Below the pieces are notes generated by a model that saw nothing but the letters and a program-made list of their open reading frames with translations, was not told where the DNA came from and did no database searches. The position numbers and the translations under genes are program-made. 64,000 nucleotides of DNA from Kocuria varians. GTDB taxonomy: Bacteria > Actinomycetota > Actinomycetes > Actinomycetales > Micrococcaceae. Of the stretch, positions 1 through 8,101 are shown piece by piece (position 1 is the stretch's first letter; every line of letters begins with the position of its first letter). The stretch is from assembly GCF_006539885.1 (NCBI RefSeq), contig NZ_BJNW01000009.1:47770-111769 (forward strand). The letters are read 5' to 3'.

Positions 1-241
1 CACGCCGGGCCGGTCGCGCGCCACGGCCTGCGGCGCATTCCCCTGCCACCCGCCCCCGACTGCCTGTGCTCGCTCGCGTTCGCGAAGCCGTGAGACGAGG
101 CGGCGACGCGCGCTGGTCCTCGATCCACTGGATGGCCTCGCCGTCTCCCCTGCCGCGAGTGTGCCCGGAGGTTCCCGGGCAGCTGGGCGGCCGGGGGTTG
201 TCGCGGCACGACGGTTCAGGAGGCCGGTCCCGGCTGCCGGA
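1..241. other. left edge, no gene supported
   Basis: This is the stretch from the window edge to the stop codon of the LacI-type gene. One plus-strand frame is open from base 1 to a TGA at 91-93 and could be the last 30 codons of a gene that begins outside the window, but its translation is Pro/Leu/Arg-rich and recalls nothing I know. I see no convincing terminator hairpin and no RNA gene. Confidence 0.5.
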
Positions 242-1249
242 TCAGACCGAGTCACGCGCCACGAGCGACGCCCCACCGCCGGTCGGGGCCGAGGGTTCGG
301 GCTCACCGTTCACGAGGGCCAGCACCACGTCCACGATGTACCGAGCGGTGATCTCGGCGTCCAGGTCCACCATGGTGAGGGGTGGATCGGCGAGGGCCGC
401 CGCGGAGGAGTCGTTCACGCCCAGGACGGCAAGGTCGTCGGGTGCCCGAAGCCCCACGCGCCGCATCCCGGCGAGGACGGCGAGCGCGGCCGTCGTGTCG
501 TGGGCGCACAGTCCCGTGACATCCGGATGCCGCTCGCGCCACTCCCCCAGGGCCGTCTGCGCACCGTGGGCATCGGCGGGGAGCTGCAGCACGGCGGGCT
601 CGGGGATGCCTCGCTCCTGGCACTCGCGCCGGAGCACCTCGTAGCGCCACTGGGAGACGCCGTGCATGTGGTCCGCCCCGGTCACCGCGTAGCCGAGAAC
701 CCGGTGCCCCGCTCGTACGAGCGTCTCCACCTGGAGCCGGGCCGCGTCGCGTTCCCGGGAGCCGGTGACCCACCGGCCGATGGCGTCCGATCCCGTCCAG
801 GACGCCACACCGCGAACACCCGTGCCGCGCATGAGCTGGGCGTCCTCGTCCGTCAGGTCCCACGCGAGCACGGCCGCCGGTGTCACCGAGGACCAGACCT
901 GCGCGGCGGGGCGGCGGGTCCACGCGTGGATGACCATGGACAGACCAGCCTCGGAGAAGAGCTCGGACAGGCGCTCCACGATCTGCCCGATGTTCTCGGT
1001 GAGGGAGCGTGCCGGCGGCAGGTAGACGAGCACGGAGCTCGAGCGGCCGCGGCTCAGGGCACGCGCCTCCGGGGACGGGGCGTACGAGAGCTCGCGCGCC
1101 GCGTCGAGCACGCGCCGTCGTGTCTCGGCAGAGATCGACTGCGAGGCGGTGTTGTTGAGCACGAAGCTCACGGTGGTGCGCGAGACGCCGGCCCGCCTCG
1201 CGACGTCCGCGCTCGTGGCCCGCCGTCCGGGGCTCTCGTGGCCGGGCAT
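242..1249 (-). CDS. LacI-family transcriptional regulator
   Basis: This 335-residue protein has the LacI/GalR architecture. An N-terminal helix-turn-helix covers about residues 12-32 (TSADVARRAGVSRTTVSFVLN-like), a hinge lies near residue 60-70, and a periplasmic-binding-type ligand domain follows. Length is normal for the family. It is transcribed away from the monooxygenase/hydrolase operon, with a 16-bp palindrome with a central CG in the gap, so it most likely represses that operon and perhaps itself. The effector is unknown; LacI regulators usually bind sugars, but linkage to a monooxygenase suggests a non-sugar ligand is possible. Family call is firm; target and ligand are inferred. Confidence 0.93.
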   Translation of the reverse strand: MPGHESPGRRATSADVARRAGVSRTTVSFVLNNTASQSISAETRRRVLDAARELSYAPSPEARALSRGRSSSVLVYLPPARSLTENIGQIVERLSELFSEAGLSMVIHAWTRRPAAQVWSSVTPAAVLAWDLTDEDAQLMRGTGVRGVASWTGSDAIGRWVTGSRERDAARLQVETLVRAGHRVLGYAVTGADHMHGVSQWRYEVLRRECQERGIPEPAVLQLPADAHGAQTALGEWRERHPDVTGLCAHDTTAALAVLAGMRRVGLRAPDDLAVLGVNDSSAAALADPPLTMVDLDAEITARYIVDVVLALVNGEPEPSAPTGGGASLVARDSV

Positions 1250-1343
1250 CCGTGTCCTCTCCCGTGGTTTTTCCAGCTCTGGTGCTGGCCCTCCACAGAA
1301 TAGGTCTCCCCACCAGGCCCTCAGACCCCCGAGTGTGACCTGC

Positions 1344-1349
1344 TACACT
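1344..1349 (+). promoter_or_regulatory. candidate -10 box of the monooxygenase operon
   Basis: TACACT matches an actinobacterial -10 element. No good -35 is visible 17 bases upstream. Transcription would begin near 1356, just before the palindrome at 1363-1378, leaving a leader of about 95 bases to the ATG at 1451. Confidence 0.5.
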
Positions 1350-1362
1350 CTGGGGCATTCAA

Positions 1363-1378
1363 ACTAACACGCGTTAGT
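1363..1378. promoter_or_regulatory. 16-bp palindromic operator (LacI-type)
   Basis: ACTAACACGCGTTAGT is a palindrome with one mismatched pair and a central CG step, the usual shape of a LacI-family operator. It lies between the divergent LacI-type gene and the monooxygenase gene, a few bases past the predicted transcription start, where a bound repressor would block transcription. A TetR-type site would look similar, but the only adjacent regulator is LacI-type. Confidence 0.7.
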
Positions 1379-1450
1379 ACCTCGTCCGGGCGGCCCACCC
1401 GGGTCGCGCACAGCGGACGGGAACGCAGCAGCAGGGAGTGGGGTCGCACC

Positions 1451-2929
1451 ATGGGCACCTATGACGTGGACGTGATCGTCGTCGGGGCAGGCATCTCGGG
1501 GATCGGGGCCGCCCGGGAACTCGCGGGAACGGGGCGCTCGGTCGCCGTCCTGGAGGCCCGGGACGACCTCGGGGGCACGTGGGACCTCTTCCGGTACCCC
1601 GGCATCCGCTCGGACTCGGACATGGCGACGTTCGGGTACCGCAGCCACCCGTGGACCGGCGAGCGCAGCCTGGCCGCCGGCGGCACGATCCTCGACTACC
1701 TGCGCGAGGCCGCGGACGAGGCCGGGGTCACCTCGCAGATCCGCTTCGGGCGCCGCGTCAGCACGGCGCAGTGGTCCTCCGCGACCCACACGTGGACGGT
1801 GACCCACGAGGACGTCCGCACGGGCGAGACCGAGCGGCTGAGCTCGCGCTGGCTGTTCATGGCCACCGGCTACTACCGCTACGACAAGGGATACACCCCG
1901 GACTGGCCGAGCCTCGGGGACTTCCGTGGCACCGTGGTCCACCCCCAGCACTGGCCGGAGGACCTGGAGGTGGCCGGGCGGCGCGTCGTCGTGATCGGCA
2001 GCGGCGCGACCGCCGTGACCCTTGTGCCCGCACTGGCGGAGCGCGGCGCCCGGGTGAGCATGCTCCAGCGCTCGCCGTCCTACGTGGCGTCCGTGCCCGG
2101 CAAGGACGCCGTCGGCAAGCGGCTGCGCGCGTGGCTGCCGCCCCGGCTGGCCGGTGAGGCCAACCGCTGGCGCAACATCGCGCGCAGCATGGCGATCTAC
2201 GAGTTCAGCCGACGCCGCCCGCAGGCCATGCGCTCGCTGCTGCACAAGGGCGCCGTGAAGAACCTGGGCTCCGACTACCCGGTGGACGAGCACTTCACGC
2301 CCGATTACGACCCGTGGGACCAGCGGCTGTGCGCGGCCCCGGACGGCGACTTCTTCCACGCCATCCGGGACGGCCGGGCGGAGGTCGTCACGGACACCAT
2401 CGAGCGCTTCACCGGGGACGGCATCGACCTCACCTCCGGGCGGCACCTGCCCGCGGACGTGATCGTGACGGCGACCGGGCTGAACGTCCGGTTCTTCGGG
2501 GACGTGGCGGTCGAGGTGGACGGCGATCCCGTGGACCCCGCCACGCGCGTGAGCTACCGGGGCATGATGCTGGACGGTGTGCCCAACCTCGCGTTCGCGA
2601 TCGGCTACACCAACTCCTCCTGGACACTGCGCGTGGACCTGGTCACGGACTGGTTCCGGCGGCTGCTGGACGAGACGGACCGCAGGGGTGCGGTGGCCGT
2701 GACACCTCACTACGACGGTCCGCGCTCCCAGCTGCGGCCGCTGATCGACCTGGCCGCCGGCTACATCTCACGCGGCGCGCACCTGCTGCCGAGGCAGGGC
2801 CGGGACGGTGCGTGGCACGTCCGGCAGAACTATCTGCGCGACAAGGTGCTCTTCCGCCCCGGTACGGAGCGCGACGAGCAGCTCGAGTTCACGCAGGCCT
2901 CCCCCGCGACCACGGAGGTGGCGTCGTGA
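1451..2929 (+). CDS. flavin-containing Baeyer-Villiger-type monooxygenase
   Basis: A 492-residue FAD- and NADPH-dependent monooxygenase. Residues 12-17 (GAGISG) are the FAD Rossmann motif, followed by GGTW and FRYPGIRSDSDM. A second dinucleotide motif, GSGATA, is at 183-188. The type I Baeyer-Villiger fingerprint FxGxxxHxxxWP is intact at 158-169 (FRGTVVHPQHWP), which favours ketone-to-ester oxidation over simple N/S oxidation. Size and motifs resemble the EthA-like branch. AGGGAG precedes the ATG. The stop overlaps the next gene's GTG, and the partner is a hydrolase that could cleave the ester formed. The natural substrate cannot be read from the sequence. Confidence 0.9.
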   Translation: MGTYDVDVIVVGAGISGIGAARELAGTGRSVAVLEARDDLGGTWDLFRYPGIRSDSDMATFGYRSHPWTGERSLAAGGTILDYLREAADEAGVTSQIRFGRRVSTAQWSSATHTWTVTHEDVRTGETERLSSRWLFMATGYYRYDKGYTPDWPSLGDFRGTVVHPQHWPEDLEVAGRRVVVIGSGATAVTLVPALAERGARVSMLQRSPSYVASVPGKDAVGKRLRAWLPPRLAGEANRWRNIARSMAIYEFSRRRPQAMRSLLHKGAVKNLGSDYPVDEHFTPDYDPWDQRLCAAPDGDFFHAIRDGRAEVVTDTIERFTGDGIDLTSGRHLPADVIVTATGLNVRFFGDVAVEVDGDPVDPATRVSYRGMMLDGVPNLAFAIGYTNSSWTLRVDLVTDWFRRLLDETDRRGAVAVTPHYDGPRSQLRPLIDLAAGYISRGAHLLPRQGRDGAWHVRQNYLRDKVLFRPGTERDEQLEFTQASPATTEVAS

Positions 2930-3753
2930 CCGAGTTCTCCCGCTCCGGCCTCGCCTACCGCGCGGGCGGCGAGGGCACCCCCGTGCTGCTGATCCACGGC
3001 ATCGGACGCAGCCGCGCGGACTGGAACGAGCAGCACGAGCTGCTGGAGGGCTCCCACCGGGTGCTCAGCGTGGACCTGCCGGGCTTCGGCGAAACACCGG
3101 TGCCAGCCGAAGGCGGCATGACGCTCGCGCGGCTCGCCGACGACGTCGCCGGCCTCCTCCGCGAGCTGGAGACGGGCCCGGTGCACGTGGTGGGCAACTC
3201 CCTGGGCGGGGCCGTGGCCATGCAGCTCACGGCTGACCACCCCGAGCTCGTGCGCAGCCTGCTGCTCGCGGACTCGGCCGGACTCGGCCGCGGGGTGAGC
3301 CCTGCGCTGCGGCTCGCGACCATTCCGGTCCTCGGCGAGCGCGCGATGCGCCCCAGCCGCGAGGGGGCCCGCCGTTCCGAGCGGGCGATGTACCACGACC
3401 CCGCGTTCGTGACCGACGAGCGCGTGGAGCGCGGCTACCAGCTGGCCGGGCACCCCGGTGGCACACGCGCGTTCCTGGAGATGCTGCGCTCGCTCGGCGG
3501 CGTGGCGGGGGTGAAGAAGGGCTGGCGCGCCTCACTGCTGCCCCGGGTGCGCGCCACCGGCCGTCCGGTGTTCATCGTGTGGGGTGACAAGGACACGGTT
3601 CTGCCCTTCCGGCACATGGCGCGCGGCGCCGCCTACTTCGGGGCCCGCAGCCACCGCTTCCCGGACACGGGCCACGGTCCGCAGATCGAGCGCGCGGAGG
3701 AGTTCGCGCGGCTCGCCAGCGAGTTCTGGGACGAGGTCGACAGCCGGTCCTGA
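2926..3753 (+). CDS. alpha/beta-hydrolase, translationally coupled to the monooxygenase
   Basis: A 275-residue alpha/beta-hydrolase-fold enzyme. The oxyanion motif HGIG is at about residues 24-27, the nucleophile elbow GNSLGG at 90-95 (Ser92), the acid in VWGDKD near Asp223, and the catalytic His in DTGHGP near His250, so the triad is complete. GTG at 2926 is chosen because it forms a 4-base GTGA overlap with the upstream stop, implying coupled translation. Beside a Baeyer-Villiger oxygenase, an esterase or lactonase acting on its product is the simplest reading. Meta-cleavage-type C-C hydrolases share this fold and cannot be excluded. Confidence 0.88.
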   Translation: MTEFSRSGLAYRAGGEGTPVLLIHGIGRSRADWNEQHELLEGSHRVLSVDLPGFGETPVPAEGGMTLARLADDVAGLLRELETGPVHVVGNSLGGAVAMQLTADHPELVRSLLLADSAGLGRGVSPALRLATIPVLGERAMRPSREGARRSERAMYHDPAFVTDERVERGYQLAGHPGGTRAFLEMLRSLGGVAGVKKGWRASLLPRVRATGRPVFIVWGDKDTVLPFRHMARGAAYFGARSHRFPDTGHGPQIERAEEFARLASEFWDEVDSRS

Positions 3754-3840
3754 GCGGCCCGCCACGGGTAACGGGCGGCGCATCGCAGGTCGCGGAGCGG
3801 GCGGGGCACCGGAGGTCGCGGGGCAGCCCGCGCGCCGGAC

Positions 3841-3880
3841 CGCAGCGCGAACGCCCGGAGCGCAGCGCCAACGCCCGGGG
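3841..3880. repeat. 20-bp tandem direct repeat
   Basis: Two adjacent 20-base copies (3841-3860 and 3861-3880) differ at two positions; both contain CGCAGCGC and ACGCCCGG. They lie in the 217-base convergent gap between the hydrolase and the uvrD2-like gene. No function is apparent. Confidence 0.7.
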
Positions 3881-3956
3881 CCACGGCCCATGGGCGCCGG
3901 GAGAGGGCGCCGTCCGACCCGGCGCGGCCGCTCGCCACTCGCGCGCGACGGGCGCC

Positions 3957-3967
3957 GCGGCGTCGTC
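3957..3967 (+). repeat. GCGGCGTCGTC word, intergenic copy
   Basis: One of 20 copies of this 11-mer in the window. It lies just past the stop codon of the uvrD2-like gene, within the convergent gap. Confidence 0.8.
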
Positions 3968-3970
3968 GTG

Positions 3971-5773
3971 CTATCCGCGCAGCTGACGACGTCGCCGCGG
4001 GGGCGCCCCCGCGGCCGCCGGCAGCACCGCGTCCAGGAACCGGGAGCGCGAACGGTTCGGGCGCCCGCCAGGCGTGCGGGACAGCGACCACGAGAACACG
4101 AGGTGCTCGCGGGCGCGCGTGATGCCCACGTAGAGCAGGCGGCGCTCCTCGTCGAGACCGTCCGGGGTGTCCGCGAAGGAGATGGGCATGAGCCCCTCCG
4201 AGAGCCCCACGAGGAACACGGCGTCCCACTCGAGGCCCTTCGCGGAGTGCATGGACGCGAGCGTGACGCCGTCCATCACGGGCGCCTCCTGAGTGGTCGC
4301 GCGGCGTTCGAGCTCCTGGGCGAAGCCCGCGAGCGAGAGCGTCTCGTCCTTCTCCCGGGCCCGTACCGCCATCGAGTCCGCAAGCGAGACGAGTGCCCGC
4401 AGGGACTCCCAGCGAGCGCGGGTCGCGTTGTCCGCGCGCGGGGCGTGGTCGCTGTAGCCCAGGGAGCGCAGCATGTCCCGGACCTGCCGGGGGACGTCCG
4501 CGCGGTCCGCGCCCTCGGTGCGCGCCGCGGACCGGATCTGCACGATGGCCTGGCGGATCTCGGGGCGGTGGAAGAAGCGCTCGGAGCCGCGCAGCTGGAA
4601 ACCGATGTCCGCGTCCGCCAGTGCGGCCTCGAAGGCCTGCGACTGGCCGTTGGTGCGGAACAGGACGGCGATCTCGTGGGGTGCCACGCCGTCGTCGATC
4701 AGGTCGCGGATCCGCGCGGCCACGCCCGCGGCCTCGGCCTCGTCGTCCGGGTACTCGTTCCACGTGGGCTCGGGGCCGGCCGGGCGCTGGGAGACCAGGC
4801 GCAGCGGGGTGGCCCACGTGTCCGACGTGGACCCCACCGACGGCCGACGCGCCGCGAGCAGGCGGTTCGCCGTGTTCACCACCTGGGGGGTGGAGCGGTA
4901 GTCGCGGATGAGCTCGACCACCGAGGCCCCCGGGTAGCGCGACGGGAACTCCAGCAAGTGCCGGGACGTGGCACCCGTGAAGGAGTAGATGGTCTGGGAG
5001 GCGTCGCCCACCACGCAGAGGTCGTCCCGGGAGCCGAGCCAGGCGTCCAGCAGGCGCTGCTGCAGGGGCGAGACGTCCTGGTACTCGTCCACCACGAACT
5101 GCCGGTACTGGGCGTGCACCGCCGCCGCGATCCGCTCGTCCTCCTCCAGGATGCCCACCGTGATGAGCAGGACGTCCTCGAAGTCGATCAGGTGCCGGTC
5201 CGCCTTGAGGTCCTCGTAGGACTGGTAGAGCCGCTGCATGGTGCGGACGTCGTAGCCCGCGGGCATGTCACGGTGCTCGGCCGCCGGGGCGTAGGTGTCC
5301 GGTGTGAGCATGGAGACCTTCGCCCACTCGATCTCCGCGGCGACGTCCCGGATGGTCGCCCGGTCCGTGGTGAGCCTCATGCCCTGCGCGGCCTCCGTGA
5401 TCAGCCGCGCCTTGTGGTTCACGATCTCCGGCGGCGGCCCACCCACCGCCTGGGGCCAGAAGTACTGCAGCTGCCGCAGGGCCGCCGAGTGGAACGTGCG
5501 GGCCTGGACACCCGGCGCCCCGAGCACGCGCAGGCGCTGGCGCATCTCGTCCGCGGCGCGTGCCGTGAAGGTCAGGGCGAGCGTCTTCTGCGGGGTGTAG
5601 ACGCCCGAGGCGATCCCCCACGCGATCCGGTGCGTGATGGCCCGGGTCTTGCCGGTGCCGGCACCGGCGCGCACGCACACCGGACCGTGCAGCGTGGTGG
5701 CGACGGCGCGCTGCTCGGGGTCCAGCCCGCCCAGGATCCGTTCCTCCGCGGTCTCCTCCGCCATGCTCACCAC
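3971..5773 (-). CDS. uvrD2: UvrD/PcrA-type (UvrD2-like) superfamily 1 DNA helicase
   Basis: A 600-residue SF1A helicase with the expected motifs: Walker A GAGTGKT at residues 37-43, motif Ia LTFTARAADEMRQRL, Walker B VVDEYQD at about 227-233, GDASQTIYSFTGA, and the C-terminal MHSAKGLEWDAVFL and YVGITRARE. It sits next to nudC with the AdnAB genes nearby, the neighbourhood of mycobacterial uvrD2. It ends in a basic RRRRQLRG tail and shows no HRDC or tetracysteine domain, so it is shorter than mycobacterial UvrD2. A second in-frame ATG at 5764 is an alternative start. The start overlaps the end of nudC, so the two genes are probably co-transcribed. Confidence 0.9.
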   Translation of the reverse strand: MVSMAEETAEERILGGLDPEQRAVATTLHGPVCVRAGAGTGKTRAITHRIAWGIASGVYTPQKTLALTFTARAADEMRQRLRVLGAPGVQARTFHSAALRQLQYFWPQAVGGPPPEIVNHKARLITEAAQGMRLTTDRATIRDVAAEIEWAKVSMLTPDTYAPAAEHRDMPAGYDVRTMQRLYQSYEDLKADRHLIDFEDVLLITVGILEEDERIAAAVHAQYRQFVVDEYQDVSPLQQRLLDAWLGSRDDLCVVGDASQTIYSFTGATSRHLLEFPSRYPGASVVELIRDYRSTPQVVNTANRLLAARRPSVGSTSDTWATPLRLVSQRPAGPEPTWNEYPDDEAEAAGVAARIRDLIDDGVAPHEIAVLFRTNGQSQAFEAALADADIGFQLRGSERFFHRPEIRQAIVQIRSAARTEGADRADVPRQVRDMLRSLGYSDHAPRADNATRARWESLRALVSLADSMAVRAREKDETLSLAGFAQELERRATTQEAPVMDGVTLASMHSAKGLEWDAVFLVGLSEGLMPISFADTPDGLDEERRLLYVGITRAREHLVFSWSLSRTPGGRPNRSRSRFLDAVLPAAAGAPPRRRRQLRG

Positions 5774-6741
5774 CCCGTCTCCGGCAGCTCGCGGCCCAGC
5801 CAGCTCACGATCAGCGCGTGCGCGATCGACACGCGGCCCGGCAGGGTGATGCTGCCGTCCCGCGCACCGGCAACCAGTTCATCGCGTGTGAACCAGCGGA
5901 CCTCGAGGATCTCCTCGCCGTCCGCGACGGCCGCCACGGAACCCGCCACCGCGCGGAAGCCCAGCATCAGCGAGCGCGGGAACGGCCACGGCTGCGAGCC
6001 CTGGTACTGCACGGTGTGGACCCGGATGCCGGCCTCCTCGCCGAGCTCACGGACCACGGCCTGCTCCGCGGACTCCCCCGGCTCCACGAACCCGGCGAAC
6101 GTGGAGTAGCGGTTGCCGTCCCAGGCGGCCGAGCGGCCCAGGAGGATGCGCTGCTCGGCCGGACCCGCGGCGTCGTCGACCACGGCCACGATCACCGCGG
6201 GATCCGTGCGGGGGAAGTGCAGCGAGCCGTCCTCGGGACAGTGCCGCGCCCAGCCCGAGCGGATCACCTCCGTGACGGCACCGCAGCGCGGGCAGCGGGG
6301 GTGGTCGCGGTGCCACAGGGCCACGGCCTGAGCGGTCACGAGCAGGGAGGTCTGCTCCGGATCCACGGCGGTGGCGAGCGTGCGCAGGCCCTCCCAGCGG
6401 GCGGCGTCGAGAGCCGGCAGCTGGGTGTCCTCGGGGAAGCTGCGCAGGATCACCTGGGTGCCCTGCGCGAGGCGCCCCAGGTAGACGTCGGGGAACGCCG
6501 GATCACCCGTGGCGCCGGGGATCTCAGACACGCGGGGAAGCACGAGACCGGTGTCGGAGACCGGCGCCTTGCCGCCGCGCAGCACGAGCACGCGGGCGTC
6601 CGCCGATTCGAGAGATTCCGCGACGAGGTCGCGCTGCTCCCGGGCGACGGCGTCGCGGTCGAAAGGGCACCCCGCGAAGGGCAGCTGGGCGTCGTCGAGC
6701 AGGGGCGCGACGGCGCCGGGACGGTCCTGGGGTGATATCAC
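5767..6741 (-). CDS. nudC: NAD(+) diphosphatase NudC
   Basis: A 324-residue Nudix enzyme cleaving NADH or NAD to NMN and AMP, and probably able to remove NAD caps from RNA. The Nudix box spans about residues 217-239 (GFVEPGESAEQAVVRELGEE). The NudC-specific SQPWPFPxS motif follows near 249-257. The zinc region has CPRC at 150-153 and C168, but the fourth position is Asp171 in CPED, with a His at 175 available. The GTG at 6741 is preferred over longer reading because TACAGT lies six bases upstream, implying a leaderless mRNA. Downstream uvrD2 overlaps by seven bases. Confidence 0.92.
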   Translation of the reverse strand: MISPQDRPGAVAPLLDDAQLPFAGCPFDRDAVAREQRDLVAESLESADARVLVLRGGKAPVSDTGLVLPRVSEIPGATGDPAFPDVYLGRLAQGTQVILRSFPEDTQLPALDAARWEGLRTLATAVDPEQTSLLVTAQAVALWHRDHPRCPRCGAVTEVIRSGWARHCPEDGSLHFPRTDPAVIVAVVDDAAGPAEQRILLGRSAAWDGNRYSTFAGFVEPGESAEQAVVRELGEEAGIRVHTVQYQGSQPWPFPRSLMLGFRAVAGSVAAVADGEEILEVRWFTRDELVAGARDGSITLPGRVSIAHALIVSWLGRELPETGW

Positions 6742-6747
6742 CCGCCC

Positions 6748-6753
6748 ACTGTA
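6748..6753 (-). promoter_or_regulatory. leaderless -10 box of nudC
   Basis: TACAGT on the minus strand ends six bases before the GTG start of nudC, so transcription should begin at or next to the start codon. Confidence 0.55.
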
Positions 6754-6793
6754 GACCGGGGCTCGGACACCCGTACCGGGCGGTGTGGACAGT

Positions 6794-6850
6794 CCCCGCC
6801 GGGGTGTGCGAACCGCCCCGCCGGGGTGTGCGAACCGCCCCGCCGGGGGC
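6794..6850. repeat. 22-bp tandem repeat, 2.6 copies, in a divergent promoter region
   Basis: Exact copies begin at 6794, 6816 and 6838 (the third partial). Each contains the palindrome CCCCGCCGGGG followed by TGTGCGAACCG. The array lies between the divergent nudC and phosphotransferase promoters, ending eight bases before the -10 box at 6859, so it is well placed to bind a regulator cooperatively. If translation began upstream it would encode a repeated Pro/Gly/Ala/Arg stretch, which I consider unlikely. Confidence 0.8.
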
Positions 6851-6858
6851 TGGGCCGG

Positions 6859-6864
6859 TAGGGT
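6859..6864 (+). promoter_or_regulatory. leaderless -10 box of the phosphotransferase gene
   Basis: TAGGGT ends seven bases before GTG 6872. The GGAAGG in that gap could also serve as a weak ribosome binding site if initiation is earlier. Confidence 0.5.
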
Positions 6865-6871
6865 GGAAGGC

Positions 6872-8101
6872 GTGAGGACGACCCCCGAATTGCTTGCCGC
6901 CGTGGCGGCCGCAGCCGTGCCCGGGGTGGCCCCTGTGGCCACCGGTCCCTCCCCCGACGACGCCGCGGACTTCCGCTCGTGCGTCGTGCAGGACGCGGAC
7001 GGCCGGCGCTGGCGCGTCCGCAGCCCGCTGAACACCGAGGCCAGCATGCGCCTGGAGACCGAGCACCTGGTGCTCCAGGCCTTCACGCCCTCGGTGCGCG
7101 CCCGCCTGCCCTTCCACCTTCCCAGCGTGGCCGGGTCCGTGGCCCACAACGGGCTGCGCACCTTCGTGTACTCGCACCTGGCCGGGCACACGCTGAGCCT
7201 CAGGGAGCTGCAGCGCCAGAACACGGACCCCGAGCCGCCGCTGCACGCACCCTCGCCGAGTGCGGCCCCGCGCGCACCCCTGGCCGTGCAGCTGGGGCGG
7301 GCCCTGGGCACACTGCACTCCCTGCCCCGCGCACTCGTCATGGACGCGGACCTGCCCGCCTACTCCGCGGACCAGTGCCGCAAGCGGATGCTGCACGACC
7401 TGGACCAGGCCGCCACCACCGGACTCATCCCCGGTGAGCTGCTGCGGCGCTGGGAGGACGCCCTCGAGGACACCACCCTGTGGCAGTTCTCCACGCGCGT
7501 GGTCCACGGGGATCTGCAGGAGGACAACATCACCATCGACCACGGCGCGCTCGTGTCCTTCACGGGATGGAGCGACCTGCACGTGGGCGACCCCGCCGAG
7601 GACTTCTCGTGGCTCGTGGGCATGGCTGACCCCACCTTCGCGGACACCGTGCTCGAGGCCTACTCGGTCGCGGCCGTCCAGCCCCCGGACCGCCACCTGC
7701 TGCGGCGCGCACACCTGAAGGCGGAGTTCGCGCTGGCCGAGTGGCTCGTGCGCGGGGTGGACCGTGGGATCCCGTCCATGGTCGAGAACGCCCAGCGGAT
7801 GCTCGCCACGCTCGCGGAGGACGTCCGTGCGACGGCCTCGCCATCGCCCGGTGTCACCGGGCCGGTGGCCGAACGGTCGCCCGAGGGTGCCGATCCTTCC
7901 TCCGCCCCGACGGGATCCGTGCCCACCGTCCCGGCGCCGGGTCACGACGACTCCGGGCTCGAGACAGGCGCGTCCGGGCACGGCGCCACGGACACGGGAG
8001 CGGCGCCCACCGGCCCGGCCGTGACCGGTGGCGGGCCGGCGTCGTCGTCCGAGCCCTACCCGCGTGCCTCCTCGTCCGAGACCGAGGATCCCCGCGCGTA
8101 G
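6872..8101 (+). CDS. APH-fold phosphotransferase with an altered metal-binding motif
   Basis: A 409-residue protein of the aminoglycoside/macrolide phosphotransferase fold. The catalytic loop HGDLQEDN is intact at residues 212-219. The following segment reads SFTGWSDLHVGDP (229-241), where the family normally has an Asp before Trp that binds magnesium; here it is Gly. The last 85 or so residues are a Pro/Ser/Thr/Gly-rich, presumably disordered tail. GTG 6872 is preferred over an upstream ATG at 6785 because of the -10 box at 6859 and because the extra 29 codons fall on a tandem repeat. It lies between nudC and adnB; substrate unknown. It may be a small-molecule kinase or a non-catalytic relative. 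Confidence 0.8.
   Translation: MRTTPELLAAVAAAAVPGVAPVATGPSPDDAADFRSCVVQDADGRRWRVRSPLNTEASMRLETEHLVLQAFTPSVRARLPFHLPSVAGSVAHNGLRTFVYSHLAGHTLSLRELQRQNTDPEPPLHAPSPSAAPRAPLAVQLGRALGTLHSLPRALVMDADLPAYSADQCRKRMLHDLDQAATTGLIPGELLRRWEDALEDTTLWQFSTRVVHGDLQEDNITIDHGALVSFTGWSDLHVGDPAEDFSWLVGMADPTFADTVLEAYSVAAVQPPDRHLLRRAHLKAEFALAEWLVRGVDRGIPSMVENAQRMLATLAEDVRATASPSPGVTGPVAERSPEGADPSSAPTGSVPTVPAPGHDDSGLETGASGHGATDTGAAPTGPAVTGGGPASSSEPYPRASSSETEDPRA

Noticed and set aside
1..93. Possible end of a plus-strand gene
   Set aside because: Only 30 codons are visible and they match nothing I know; too little to call.
3584..6109. 841-codon plus-strand open frame
   Set aside because: Antisense to uvrD2-like and nudC genes, with Arg/Gly/Val-rich composition and no recognisable domain.
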